Below are positions 32,685 through 41,612 of a DNA stretch of 64,000 nucleotides, piece by piece (within the stretch, counting starts at the first letter, position 1; every line of letters begins with the position of its first letter). A program made the translations under genes and the position numbers. The stretch comes from Tidjanibacter sp. GTDB lineage: Bacteria; Bacteroidota; Bacteroidia; Bacteroidales; Rikenellaceae. The stretch is taken from assembly GCA_017396085.1 (NCBI GenBank), contig JAFQNC010000018.1, positions 40,434-104,433 of the forward strand. The letters run 5' to 3'. Under the pieces are notes generated by a model, which had not been told where the DNA came from, did no database searches, and saw only the letters and a program-made list of their open reading frames with translations.

Positions 32685-33815
32685 CTACAACCTGCGGGCA
32701 AGTTTGACCACCATCTCCTCTTTCCACGGTTTGAAGTCGCCCGCAAGGATGTGTTTCCTCGCCTCGCCCACAAGCCACAAGTAGAACGCTACGTTGTGCA
32801 GTGAGGCAATCTGGGCGGCCATCATCTCACCCGACACGCTCAAGTGGCGCAGGTAGGCTTTCGAGTAGAGCGTGTCCACAAAACTCTTACCATTGGGGTC
32901 TATGGGCGAAAAGTCGTCTTTCCACTTCTCGTTGCGGATGTTGATGATGCCCTCCGAGGTGAAGAGCATACCATTGCGCCCGTTGCGGGTGGGCATCACG
33001 CAGTCGAACATATCAACCCCTCGCTCGATGCCCTCCAATATATTTATAGGTGTGCCCACGCCCATAAGGTACCTCGGGCGGTCGGTGGGCAGGATGGCGT
33101 TCACCACCTCAATCATCTCATACATCACCGGTGCGGGCTCGCCCACAGCCAAGCCACCAATGGCATAGCCATCGGCATTGAACTGCTTGACAAACTCCGC
33201 AGCCGAAGCCCTCAGGTCGGGGTAGGTGCAGCCCTGCACGATGGGGAAGAGCGACTGGTGGTAGCCATACTTGGGTGCCGTTTTTTCATACTGATTGAAG
33301 CACCTCTCCAGCCAGCGTTGGGTCATTGCGAGTGAGCGGGCCGCATAGCGGAAGTCGCTCCTACCATCGGGGCACTCGTCAAAGGCCATCATAATGTCGG
33401 CACCGATGGTGCGCTCGGTGTCGATGACATTCTCGGGGGTGAAGATGTGTTTGCTGCCGTCAATGTGGCTACTGAAGCGCACGCCCTCCTCGGTAATCTT
33501 GCGGCGTGCGGCGAGCGAAAAGACCTGAAAACCACCACTATCGGTAAGCATTGGGCGGTCCCACGTGCTGAACTTGTGCACGCCACCGGCACGCTCGATA
33601 ATCTCCATACCGGGGCGGAGATAGAGGTGGTAGGTGTTGGCGAGGATGATTTGTGCCTCCACATCATCGCGCAGGTCGCGGTGGAAAATTCCTTTGACCG
33701 TGGCGGCGGTGCCCACGGGCATAAATATGGGTGTCTGTATGGTGCCGTGTGCGGTCTCGATGAGGCCTGCACGTGCGCTTGTGGCGAGGTCGGTTTGTTG
33801 AAGCGTAAATTTCAT
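32685..33815 (-). CDS. tgt: Queuine tRNA-ribosyltransferase
   Basis: A 376-residue enzyme that exchanges guanine-34 for preQ1 in GUN-anticodon tRNAs. The N-terminus MKFTLQQTDLATSARAGLIETAHGTIQTPIFMPVGT, nucleophile region TDSGGFQVFSL (D92), PENVIDTERTIGADIMMAFDECP and GVDMFDCVMPTRNGRNG are all typical. Oddity: where many homologues have a C-x-C-x-x-C zinc site just before the YSRAYLRHL segment, this protein reads DPNGKSFVDTLYSKAYLRHL, with no Cys. I believe this is common in Bacteroidetes Tgt, so it is a lineage trait rather than damage. Leaderless start is likely (promoter 4 nt before ATG). Confidence 0.95.
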   Translation of the reverse strand: MKFTLQQTDLATSARAGLIETAHGTIQTPIFMPVGTAATVKGIFHRDLRDDVEAQIILANTYHLYLRPGMEIIERAGGVHKFSTWDRPMLTDSGGFQVFSLAARRKITEEGVRFSSHIDGSKHIFTPENVIDTERTIGADIMMAFDECPDGRSDFRYAARSLAMTQRWLERCFNQYEKTAPKYGYHQSLFPIVQGCTYPDLRASAAEFVKQFNADGYAIGGLAVGEPAPVMYEMIEVVNAILPTDRPRYLMGVGTPINILEGIERGVDMFDCVMPTRNGRNGMLFTSEGIINIRNEKWKDDFSPIDPNGKSFVDTLYSKAYLRHLSVSGEMMAAQIASLHNVAFYLWLVGEARKHILAGDFKPWKEEMVVKLARRL

Positions 33816-33819
33816 AGCG

Positions 33820-33878
33820 CAAAGATATTGAAATGGAATTGAAAATTGCCAATTTTCAATTCCATTTTGTTATCTTTG
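33820..33878. promoter_or_regulatory. Symmetric divergent promoter with 37-bp palindrome
   Basis: TATCTTTG occurs on the minus strand at 33827-33820 (for tgt) and on the plus strand at 33871-33878 (for the GT2 gene). Between them lies a perfect 37-bp palindrome at 33831-33867. Its centre TTGCCAA provides a TTG -33 element to each promoter, each with a 22-bp spacer. Confidence 0.75.
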
Positions 33879-33902
33879 CCAAATGTTTGAACGATAAGAG
33901 CG

Positions 33903-35078
33903 ATGGAAAGGATGGAGTTTTGGAGCAACTTTGTGGCCGAGGGCTACCTGTGGCAGAGTCTTGTGGGGCTCGGTCTGTTGCTCGTGGCCTTTGCCGTGCA
34001 GGCCTATTTCATCGTGGGCCGACTGGGGCGCATAGCCTCCTATCGCAACCCTGCACCTTCGCCCGAGGCCGAGCAGGTGGGCATCAGTGTAATTGTTCCC
34101 CTCTTTGAGGCCGACTTCCGTTTTCTCGAAGAGTCGCTACCGGTGCTCCTTGCACAGAGGCACAAGCCCTATGAGGTGGTGCTGGTGAACGTAACCGGCA
34201 ACGAGGACTTTACCGAGCAAATCAAACTCCTGAAAATAACCAACCCACGTCTTTCGTCTACCATAATGAGGGCCGACCCTCTCTTCCCCATATCCACCAA
34301 GATGGCCCTCAATGTGGGCATCAAGGCCGCACGCTACGACCACCTGCTCTTCACCCTGCCCACTTGCACTCCGCGCTCGGAGCGTTGGGCCGAGGTGATG
34401 GCACGTGGGTTTGTGGGCCACGATGTGGTCTTGGGTTACACCTCTCTGCAACCCTTCAAGGGGGTGTGGAGTCGCTCGGTGAGGGTGGCAAACCTGTGCC
34501 TCTCGGCGGGGTGGATAGCAGATGCTGTGGCAGGGGCTCCTTGGCGTGGTGAACTCTCCAACTTGGGCTTCACCAAGAGTATCTACTATGGCGCACGAGG
34601 CTTCAACCACCTCAATCTCAACAGTGGCGAAGACGACCTCTTTGTGTCGAAGATTGCCACACGTGAGAACACCTCACTTGTGCTCGGTGGGCCCGCCACG
34701 ATGACACGGCGAGTGTGGGGAGGCTATGGCTGGTGGAAGGAGCAGAGGCTTGCCCACGCACCGCTCCACCGCCACTACTCGGCACGCATCAAGTGGCTCC
34801 GAGGTGTGGAACTTTGGAGCAGGGCTCTGTTTGTGCTCTCGGTGGTGGGTGTGGCACTCTTGTTGCCACCCGTGGCAGGGTATGTGGCCCTCGGTATGTG
34901 GGTGGTTAGGGAGGTAGCCGCAATGTTGGTGGCATTGCGCACCGCCCGCAGGCTCTCCGAGAGGTGTTCGTTGGCGGTCTATCCGCTCTACGACCTTGTG
35001 GCTCCCGCCATTGAGTTGGCTCTCTATGTGAAACGAATTTTTGCCCCGAAGTACACGTGGAAATCGAAAAGTACATAA
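33903..35078 (+). CDS. Glycosyltransferase family 2, membrane-anchored
   Basis: A 391-residue GT-A enzyme. A membrane helix lies at ~15-38, the catalytic domain at ~58-260, and two more helices near 310-350, with a basic C-terminus. Catalytic-domain motifs: ISVIVPLFEADFRFLEESLPVLLAQ (nucleotide site), LVNVTGNEDFTEQ, and LNSGEDDLFVSKIA, an E-D-D motif where polymer-forming GT2 proteins have their base. The substrate is unknown; a cell-envelope polysaccharide is likely. Its stop overlaps the start of the sigma-factor gene by 22 nt, so the two are translated together. Confidence 0.85.
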   Translation: MERMEFWSNFVAEGYLWQSLVGLGLLLVAFAVQAYFIVGRLGRIASYRNPAPSPEAEQVGISVIVPLFEADFRFLEESLPVLLAQRHKPYEVVLVNVTGNEDFTEQIKLLKITNPRLSSTIMRADPLFPISTKMALNVGIKAARYDHLLFTLPTCTPRSERWAEVMARGFVGHDVVLGYTSLQPFKGVWSRSVRVANLCLSAGWIADAVAGAPWRGELSNLGFTKSIYYGARGFNHLNLNSGEDDLFVSKIATRENTSLVLGGPATMTRRVWGGYGWWKEQRLAHAPLHRHYSARIKWLRGVELWSRALFVLSVVGVALLLPPVAGYVALGMWVVREVAAMLVALRTARRLSERCSLAVYPLYDLVAPAIELALYVKRIFAPKYTWKSKST

Positions 35079-35629
35079 TCCTCTCCGATGCACAACTTGT
35101 AACCTTTGCGCTCGATGGCGACTCGGTGGCCTTTGAAACACTCTTCAAACGCTATCGCGATGGCATCTACAACGTCTGCTTGCAGCGCACGGGGGGTAAT
35201 GTGGATGACGCCTTGGACCTGATGCAGGAGACCTTTGTGAAGGTCTATGTCAATCTCGCCAAGTACGATTCAAGGTTTACCTTCGGGCAGTGGATATACA
35301 CCATAGCACGCAACAACTTCATTGACTATGTGCGCCGCCGTAGGGACGACCTCTCGCTTGACTCGCTGCCCCGCAGTTCCTCGCCCTTGTCGCCGGTGGA
35401 TGGCGACCAGACTCCCGAGGAGCGCATCATCAGCGAGCAGCACTCGGTGCAGGTGGAGGGTTGTATGGCCGCCCTGCCGGAGAAGTATCGCCAAATGGTG
35501 GAGATGCGCTTTGTGCGTGAACTCTCCTACGAGGAGATAGCCACGCAGTTGGGGCTCCCGCTGGGCACCGTCAAGACACAAATACACCGTGCCCGCGAAA
35601 GACTTTGCAAACTCATAGGAGAGAGCTAA
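35057..35629 (+). CDS. ECF-type RNA polymerase sigma factor
   Basis: A 190-residue sigma factor. Region 2: AFETLFKRYRDGIYNVCLQRTGGNVDDALDLMQETFVKVYVNLAKYD and FTFGQWIYTIARNNFIDYVRRRR. Region 4: ALPEKYRQMVEMRFVRELSYEEIATQLGLPLGTVKTQIHRARERLCKLI, a clear helix-turn-helix. The start is GTG at 35057, inside the preceding gene; the next in-frame Met lies within region 2, so the GTG is required. No anti-sigma gene follows; the PASTA-domain protein does. The promoter set it controls cannot be told. Confidence 0.92.
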   Translation: MEIEKYIILSDAQLVTFALDGDSVAFETLFKRYRDGIYNVCLQRTGGNVDDALDLMQETFVKVYVNLAKYDSRFTFGQWIYTIARNNFIDYVRRRRDDLSLDSLPRSSSPLSPVDGDQTPEERIISEQHSVQVEGCMAALPEKYRQMVEMRFVRELSYEEIATQLGLPLGTVKTQIHRARERLCKLIGES

Positions 35630-35634
35630 TGGAA

Positions 35635-35708
35635 TTCAAAATTCAAAATTGAAAATTCAAAATTAAGGGCCTTAAGGGCTTTAAGGGCTTTAAGGACATT
35701 AAGGGCTG
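35635..35708 (+). repeat. Simple-repeat spacer, AAAATTC and TTAAGGRCN units
   Basis: A/T-rich AAAATTC-type units at 35635-35662, then five 9-bp TTAAGGGCT-type units to 35708. Same 9-bp unit as at 36613-36690. Confidence 0.8.
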
Positions 35709-35729
35709 AATAAATAGAACTGAACAAGA

Positions 35730-36596
35730 ATGAGCGAAAATAGACCCAAACAAGCGGCTACGGGCCGCAATAGGAGCACCAAAGTTGGTGCAAGCACAAC
35801 ACGCAATACCTCCTCCGCACGCAAGCCAAAGGCCGAACAGAGTGTGGCACGTGCGTTGGGGCGCAATGTGGTGGTGGCAGTGAGCCTGCTGGTGATTGTG
35901 CTCTTTGTGGCCAACATACTGCTGGCCATCATCACACGACACGGTAGCAACAAAGATGTGCCCAACTTTGTGGGCAGCAACCTCGAGCAGGCCGAAGGAT
36001 TGGCTCGCAAGGGTAGGCTCCAAATCATTGTGAACGACTCGCTCTATGTGCCGATGTATGCAGGTGGTGTAATCCTCGAGCAGAGGCCCTCGGCAGGCAA
36101 AGACAAAGTCAAGAGCGGCCGCAAAATCTACGTTACCATCAACGCATCCAAGCAGAAATCGGTGGAGGTGCCCTACGTTGCGGGCTACTCGCTCCGTCAG
36201 GCCAAGAGCAACCTGCTTGCCGCAGGTTTGGAAATTGACCGCTTGGAGTATGTGAACGACATAGCCAACAACTATGTGCTCGACCAAAAGTTCCGTGGCG
36301 AGCCAATGAAAGCCGACTCGGCAGTGCTGGCACCCATAGGCTCCAAAATCACTCTCGTGGTGGGGCGTAGCGGCAACCATTCCGAGCCCGTGCCCGACCT
36401 TATGGGGATGACTCTCCGTGAGGCCAAAAATATGCTTTGGGACCACGGCTTCAACCTCGGTGAGGTGGAGTTTGAGGGCGCACTCGATATGGCCGCACAA
36501 AACGCCGCAAGGGTCTATCAGCAGCACCCACTGCCCGAAACCGAAGGTCGTATGGGGCGCAGTGTGTCGCTGTGGCTCAAGGCGATAGAGCAGTAA
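35730..36596 (+). CDS. PASTA-domain membrane protein
   Basis: A 288-residue protein with a basic, Ser/Thr/Ala-rich cytosolic N-terminus (~1-40), one membrane helix (~48-70, VVAVSLLVIVLFVANILLAII) and three PASTA repeats outside. Repeats start at KDVPNFVGSNLEQAEGLARKGRLQI, KSVEVPYVAGYSLRQAKSNLLAAGLEI and EPVPDLMGMTLREAKNMLWDHGFNL. PASTA domains bind muropeptides or peptidoglycan stem peptides. In Bacteroidales the gene commonly sits next to rluD, as here. No kinase domain is present, so it is not a Ser/Thr kinase. Confidence 0.9.
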   Translation: MSENRPKQAATGRNRSTKVGASTTRNTSSARKPKAEQSVARALGRNVVVAVSLLVIVLFVANILLAIITRHGSNKDVPNFVGSNLEQAEGLARKGRLQIIVNDSLYVPMYAGGVILEQRPSAGKDKVKSGRKIYVTINASKQKSVEVPYVAGYSLRQAKSNLLAAGLEIDRLEYVNDIANNYVLDQKFRGEPMKADSAVLAPIGSKITLVVGRSGNHSEPVPDLMGMTLREAKNMLWDHGFNLGEVEFEGALDMAAQNAARVYQQHPLPETEGRMGRSVSLWLKAIEQ

Positions 36597-36612
36597 GGCA
36601 GAGAATGGGAAT

Positions 36613-36690
36613 TTAAGGACTTTAAGGGCGTTAAGGACATTAAGGGCATTAAGGGCATTAAGGGCTTTAAGGACATTAGGGCTAATAGGA
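36613..36690 (+). repeat. 9-bp tandem repeat TTAAGGRCN before rluD
   Basis: About eight units of TTAAGG[AG]CN in the 109-bp gap between the PASTA gene and rluD. Confidence 0.85.
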
Positions 36691-36705
36691 TAATAATAGG
36701 GCAGG

Positions 36706-37782
36706 ATGAAATCACACGCTTTCGACAACTACACACCCCCACCACGCGACCCCGATAGTGAGGATGGCGAAGAACTCTATGAACACTTCGCACTCACCGT
36801 GGACAAGGGGCAGTCGCTGATGCGCATAGACCGCTATTTGGCCACCCATATGGAGGCCTGCTCACGTAGTCGCATCCAAGCCGCCGCCGATTGTGGCAAT
36901 ATCCTCGTGGATGGCAAGCCTGTCAAGTCCAGTTACAAGGTCAAGCCCCTCGAGCGCATCTCCATCGTTATGCCCTATCCCAAGAGGGATACAACACTCG
37001 TTCCGCAGGACATCCCCATAGAAATCGTACACGAAGACGAGCACCTCCTGTTGGTAAACAAGAGGGCCGGTATGGTTGTGCACCCCGGACACGGCAACTG
37101 GGACGGCACGCTTGTGAATGCACTCGCCTACCATCTGCAAGGCACCGAACTCTTCAAGGATGGCTCGGGCGACATCCGTGCGGGCCTCGTGCACCGCATC
37201 GACAAGAATACCTCCGGACTCCTTGTGGTGGCCAAAACCGAGTATGCACACGCATTCCTCGCACACCAATTCTTTGAGCACACCATCACACGCCGCTATT
37301 TGGCTCTTGTGTGGGGCAACTTTGAGGAAGACGAGGGCACTGTGGTGGCACACGTGGGGCGCAGCAAGAGCGACCCGATGAATATGGCCGCCTATCCCAA
37401 TGGCGACTACGGTAAGCACGCCGTAACGCACTACAAGGTCCTCCGCCGCTATGGTTATGTTACCCTCATAGAGTGCCGACTCGAAACGGGCCGCACGCAC
37501 CAAATCCGTGTACATATGCAACACATCGGCCACCCCCTCTTCAACGATGAACGTTATGGGGGCGACCGAATACTGAAAGGCACCACTTTTAGCAAATACA
37601 AGCAGTTTGTGGAGAACTGCTTTGAACTTATGCCCCGCCACGCACTGCACGCACGTTGCTTGGGCTTCATCCACCCCGCCACCAAGCAGGAGGTCTACTT
37701 TGATTCCGAACTTCCGGCCGACTTCCGCGCAGTGCTTGACAAGTGGGACTCCTACACCTCCGCCAACACACTCGAAGAGTAA
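36706..37782 (+). CDS. rluD: RluA/RluD-family 23S rRNA pseudouridine synthase
   Basis: A 358-residue tRNA/rRNA pseudouridine synthase. An S4-like RNA-binding domain opens it (RIDRYLATHMEACSRSRIQAAADCGNILVDGKPVKSSYKVK). The catalytic domain has GLVHRIDKNTSGLLVVAKT with the catalytic Asp in H-R-I-D, plus LIECRLETGRTHQIRVHMQHIGHPLFNDERYGG. This order is typical of RluD, which modifies helix 69; other members modify different sites. Third gene of the sigma-PASTA-rluD run; the spacers hold 9-bp repeats. Confidence 0.93.
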   Translation: MKSHAFDNYTPPPRDPDSEDGEELYEHFALTVDKGQSLMRIDRYLATHMEACSRSRIQAAADCGNILVDGKPVKSSYKVKPLERISIVMPYPKRDTTLVPQDIPIEIVHEDEHLLLVNKRAGMVVHPGHGNWDGTLVNALAYHLQGTELFKDGSGDIRAGLVHRIDKNTSGLLVVAKTEYAHAFLAHQFFEHTITRRYLALVWGNFEEDEGTVVAHVGRSKSDPMNMAAYPNGDYGKHAVTHYKVLRRYGYVTLIECRLETGRTHQIRVHMQHIGHPLFNDERYGGDRILKGTTFSKYKQFVENCFELMPRHALHARCLGFIHPATKQEVYFDSELPADFRAVLDKWDSYTSANTLEE

Positions 37783-37878
37783 CCTCTGCCGTCAGCCATC
37801 CACCCCAAGCACCACCCATAGGCAATAGGCTTCTTGCGGTGGAGTGTTAATGTGGGGGGCTCCGGTTGAAGGCTTTTC

Positions 37879-39276
37879 CTATTTTGCAAGAAGCATAAAG
37901 CCCCAGCCTGCGAGTTCCACAACATCGCCGGCCTTGATGGTTTTGGCCTTGCCACAAGCGCACTTGTAGTCGCCGGCCTCGGCCTCGGTGAGAGTAACGG
38001 TGGTGGGCTCTGCCGAGAAGTTGAACAAGCACAAAACGGTGTTATCCTCCTTCTGGCGGGTGAAAGCCAAGACATTCTCGCCCACGCCCTCAACAAACTC
38101 TACGGGGGCTACATTCTCGCCCGCAGCCAAAGCCTTGTTGGCGTGGCGGAACGAGCAAAGGGTGCGGTAGAAGTTGCGATACTCCTTGCCATACTCCAAA
38201 TCGACAAGCTCCACCACGGAGTCCTTCTCGAAGAACTGCAAGCGGCGGTTCAGAGCAATCTCCTGACCTGTGTAGATGAGGGGTTGCGACTTGGGCAGCA
38301 CAAAGGTAAGGGCTGCAAACGCCTTGTGGGCATCGCCCATACGCTCAAACTCGGTGCCTGCCCACGAGTTCTCATCGTGGTTGGAGGTGAACATCAGGCG
38401 CATTGCAGGTGCGGGGTACTTCTCGTCATCGCGAACAAGGTACTCCTTGAGGTCCTTAACGCTCTTGGCGTTGGTCTTGATGGTGCCATCGCCGGCCACG
38501 TTCTTGGTCTCGCTACCACCCTTGGCCATAGCGTTGAAGATGTGGTGGAGTTCCCAAGCGTAGGTGGCATCAAAGCCGGCCTCGTGTAGCCAACTCTCCT
38601 CGCCCTCGGCCAAGAGGTAAACATCGGGGTTAATCTTGCGCACTTCCTCCCAAGCGCCCTTCCAGAAGTCGGCGGGCACGTTCATTGCAACATCGCAACG
38701 ATAGCCATCAACGCCCTTCTCAATCCAGAACTTCAGAGCGTCAAGCATTGCCGCACGCATATCCTCGTTCTTATAGTTGAGTTTTGCAATGTCGGTCCAG
38801 TCGTACTCCACAATGGGGAGGCTAGTCTTCTCGTCCATCACATACCAATCCTTGTGGCCCTCTTTCCACCAGTTGGCATCGCGCGAGGTGTGGTTGGCAA
38901 CCCAGTCGATGATAACTTTAAGGCCGAGGTCGTGAGCAGTGGCAACGAAGTGGTCGAAATCCTCCATTGTGCCAAACTCGGGGTTGATGGCCTTGTAGTC
39001 AATGATGGAGTAGTAGGAGCCAAGGGTACCCTTGCGGCTCTCCACACCAATGGGGCTGATGGGCATAAGCCACACGATGTCCACACCCATTGCTTTGAGT
39101 TCGGGCAGGTATGCCTCCGCAGCAGCAAAGGTGCCCTCTTCGGTGGCCTGACGAACATTGAGCTCATAGACAACAGAATTAAATTTGTCAAAAGCCTGTG
39201 CGCTTTCGTTGTTGCAGCCGGTGCAACCCATCAACAAAGTCGCAATGAGAGCGACCAATGTAAACAATTTCTTCAT
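37879..39276 (-). CDS. GH13 alpha-amylase lipoprotein
   Basis: A 465-residue glycosidase acting on alpha-1,4-glucans. Lipobox LMGC (Cys18). The barrel motifs are complete: DWVANHTS (region I), GYRCDVAMN with the nucleophile Asp (II), LLAEGEE with the acid/base Glu (III), and MFTSNHDEN with the third Asp (IV). A short C-terminal beta domain ends the protein. It follows the longer GH13 gene by 29 bp on one transcript. Maltodextrin-type substrate is likely, but specificity is not readable. Confidence 0.92.
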   Translation of the reverse strand: MKKLFTLVALIATLLMGCTGCNNESAQAFDKFNSVVYELNVRQATEEGTFAAAEAYLPELKAMGVDIVWLMPISPIGVESRKGTLGSYYSIIDYKAINPEFGTMEDFDHFVATAHDLGLKVIIDWVANHTSRDANWWKEGHKDWYVMDEKTSLPIVEYDWTDIAKLNYKNEDMRAAMLDALKFWIEKGVDGYRCDVAMNVPADFWKGAWEEVRKINPDVYLLAEGEESWLHEAGFDATYAWELHHIFNAMAKGGSETKNVAGDGTIKTNAKSVKDLKEYLVRDDEKYPAPAMRLMFTSNHDENSWAGTEFERMGDAHKAFAALTFVLPKSQPLIYTGQEIALNRRLQFFEKDSVVELVDLEYGKEYRNFYRTLCSFRHANKALAAGENVAPVEFVEGVGENVLAFTRQKEDNTVLCLFNFSAEPTTVTLTEAEAGDYKCACGKAKTIKAGDVVELAGWGFMLLAK

Positions 39277-39305
39277 AGTGATGATTTATTCTCGGTTATA
39301 GATTT

Positions 39306-41435
39306 TCACTCGTTCACAATAACATATCCGTAGGCGGGAATGTTGATGCTGAGGTTACCGCCTGCAAGAGTGGCCTCGCCACCCTCGGCAGAGAGTGCTA
39401 CCTCGACACTCGTGGCCTCAACCATTGCGGGCATTGCGACCTCCACAGTGTGCGCCTCGGGGCGTATGTTGAGAGCAACCACCACCCACTGGCCCATATA
39501 GTGGCGCAGGAAGACAAATACGTCATCGTTCACATAGAGAGTGCGATAGTCGCCATACATCAGCGGCATAGATGCACGGCGGTACTTAAACATAGCCTTG
39601 GTGGCAGCAAGTTCCTTCTGCTGGAACTCGTTGTAGCCCTCAAACTCCATCATATAGCGGTTGTCGGGGTCGTTGGCTCCGGGGATGCCATACTCATCGC
39701 CCTGATAGACACAAGGAACACCCGGCACCGTGGAGATGATAGCCTTCATCAGCGACAAGCGGGCATAGCCCTTTACGTTGTCGCCCACGCCAACCTTGCG
39801 GTGCCAACCCTCGGCCTTGTCATCGGGGCACCACAGCGACATATCGCCACCCGCCAACGACAAGAAGCGAGGCTTGTCGTGGTTACCGGTGATGTTACCC
39901 ATAGTGTGGTGCGAGCCATAGGCGGCCTCGGCCTCCTCAACAGCACCGGCAATATCGCGCATCGAGCGACTCTCATCAACGATAACATCGCGAGAGGTGT
40001 GGTAGAGGTTGAAGTCGAACTGGGCGTCAATCATCCCACTCTTCACATAGGAGCCAATGAGTTCCACATCGCCATAGGTCTCGCCAATCTGCCACAGTTG
40101 TCGCTCCGGCATAGAGGACTTCATCTTGTGGGTGAGCATACGCCAATAGTTCAGAGGAATGTGTTTGCAAGCATCGTGGCGGAAGCCATCGAAGTCGAAC
40201 TTGCGCACCCAGTAGAGAGCCGAGTCGGTCATAGGTTGGCACACCTCCTCGCGGCGAGTGTCGAGGGTGGGGATGTGCTCGTCAAACCAAGTGGTAAGGC
40301 GTGTTTCGCCATCCCACAGGCCAATATTCTTGCGCCCATCGGGCAACATAAGGTCGGTGGTCCAGTCGGGGTGCTCTTTCAGCACGGGGGAGTTGATATG
40401 GAGGTGGTTGGCCACATAGTCGAGAATTACGTTCATATCGCCCTTGTGAGCCTCGGCAAGCATTGTGCGAAGTTCCTCATCGGTGCCGAAACGCTTGTCA
40501 ATAACGGTGCTGAAGATGGGCCAATAGCCGTGGTAGCCGGAGAACTTGGTGTCGGGGTTGCGGTTTTGGCCCCACGCATCGTAGGGGTTTTGGGTGATGG
40601 GCGAAATCCAAATGGTGGTGATACCGAGGTCGGTAAAGAAGCCCTCCTCAATCTTCTGGGTGATGCCCACAATGTCGCCACCCTGATAGTCCACTTTGTC
40701 CAACACCTCGGGCGAGTTGATTTTCCAGTCGTTTGCGGTGGTGCCGTTCTTGAAGCGGTCAATCATCAGCGAGTAGAGAATTTGCGACTGGAAGTCCTGA
40801 CGGCGAATATCCTTTGCATCCACCACCACCTTGCCATACTCCAAGGGCAAAAGCACATCGTTGAAACGCCCCTCGGCCGATGCTGCAAAAATGCGTACCA
40901 CAGAACGCTGGTGTTTCTTGGCCACACTCGGAATGGTAACCTCAATGGTGTTGCCATCTATCCTAACATCGCCGATAACCTCGTTTTGCCACATTGCCAC
41001 GGCCTCGGTTACGGGCTTGGAGGCAACAATGGTGATGGTCCCCCTTTTGGCCTTGGTTGAGGACATATAACTACCCTCGGTGTCGCGCTCGCCACCGAGT
41101 ACAACGATTGAGAGTTTGTTCCAGTCGTGCCACACGTCAATAGTCGAAACGAGTGGCCCGCCCTGTGCGGTGATTTTAAACTGATCCAAATTGTCGGTAA
41201 GGGGAGTCAGTTGAAGACGCTCGTCGCCACAAGCGAGAGTTGTTGCACCCTCCCACTGGGGATAGTAGTCTGTCAGGAAGTGGGTTGTGGTGCCCTGCTT
41301 GACGGTAAGGGGAATTACCGCAGAGCCATTGCCGAGTGCGAACTCTTGGGCTGGTGTGCATTGCACAAAGAGTAGTGCCGAAAGTAGCGACACGGTGGCC
41401 GCTGTCAACAGGTTAAATAGTGGTTTTAGTTTCAT
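39306..41435 (-). CDS. GH13 alpha-amylase/neopullulanase-type enzyme
   Basis: A 709-residue envelope GH13 protein with an N-terminal signal or lipobox (LLFVQC, ~Cys26), then a beta-rich non-catalytic region (~28-205). The catalytic barrel (~205-620) shows DYVANHLH, GFRHDACKHI (nucleophile Asp), IGETYGD (acid/base Glu) and ITGNHDKPR (third Asp). A C-terminal domain follows. Like SusG/neopullulanase, it probably acts on starch-like glucans outside or in the periplasm. First gene of the GH13 pair, with a -7 box at 41485-41478, and separated from the PUL by a terminator. Confidence 0.92.
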   Translation of the reverse strand: MKLKPLFNLLTAATVSLLSALLFVQCTPAQEFALGNGSAVIPLTVKQGTTTHFLTDYYPQWEGATTLACGDERLQLTPLTDNLDQFKITAQGGPLVSTIDVWHDWNKLSIVVLGGERDTEGSYMSSTKAKRGTITIVASKPVTEAVAMWQNEVIGDVRIDGNTIEVTIPSVAKKHQRSVVRIFAASAEGRFNDVLLPLEYGKVVVDAKDIRRQDFQSQILYSLMIDRFKNGTTANDWKINSPEVLDKVDYQGGDIVGITQKIEEGFFTDLGITTIWISPITQNPYDAWGQNRNPDTKFSGYHGYWPIFSTVIDKRFGTDEELRTMLAEAHKGDMNVILDYVANHLHINSPVLKEHPDWTTDLMLPDGRKNIGLWDGETRLTTWFDEHIPTLDTRREEVCQPMTDSALYWVRKFDFDGFRHDACKHIPLNYWRMLTHKMKSSMPERQLWQIGETYGDVELIGSYVKSGMIDAQFDFNLYHTSRDVIVDESRSMRDIAGAVEEAEAAYGSHHTMGNITGNHDKPRFLSLAGGDMSLWCPDDKAEGWHRKVGVGDNVKGYARLSLMKAIISTVPGVPCVYQGDEYGIPGANDPDNRYMMEFEGYNEFQQKELAATKAMFKYRRASMPLMYGDYRTLYVNDDVFVFLRHYMGQWVVVALNIRPEAHTVEVAMPAMVEATSVEVALSAEGGEATLAGGNLSINIPAYGYVIVNE

Positions 41436-41477
41436 ATTGTTGTTCCTTTACGCTATTTATGTTCACACATAGGTAGG

Positions 41478-41485
41478 CAAAGGTA
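41478..41485 (-). promoter_or_regulatory. Promoter -7 box for the GH13 pair
   Basis: TACCTTTG on the minus strand, 42 nt before the GH13 ATG. Shows that the amylase pair is its own unit. Confidence 0.65.
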
Positions 41486-41575
41486 CAAATTAAAAAGTAA
41501 ATCAACCACATATTGTTGAAAAACTCACGCTTCTCGCTTCCTCCCCAATTTCACCATTGCCTTCGGTCTTGCGAC

Positions 41576-41612
41576 AAAAAAAGGAACAGAATGACATATT
41601 CTGCTCCTTTTT
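41576..41612 (-). terminator. Terminator ending the PUL operon
   Basis: On the minus strand AAAAAGGAGCAGAAT pairs with ATTCTGTTCCTTTTT; a run of seven T follows. 40 nt after the PHP gene stop. Confidence 0.8.

Noticed and set aside
37879..41435. GH13 pair as part of the lyase operon
   Set aside because: A terminator and a separate promoter lie between them.
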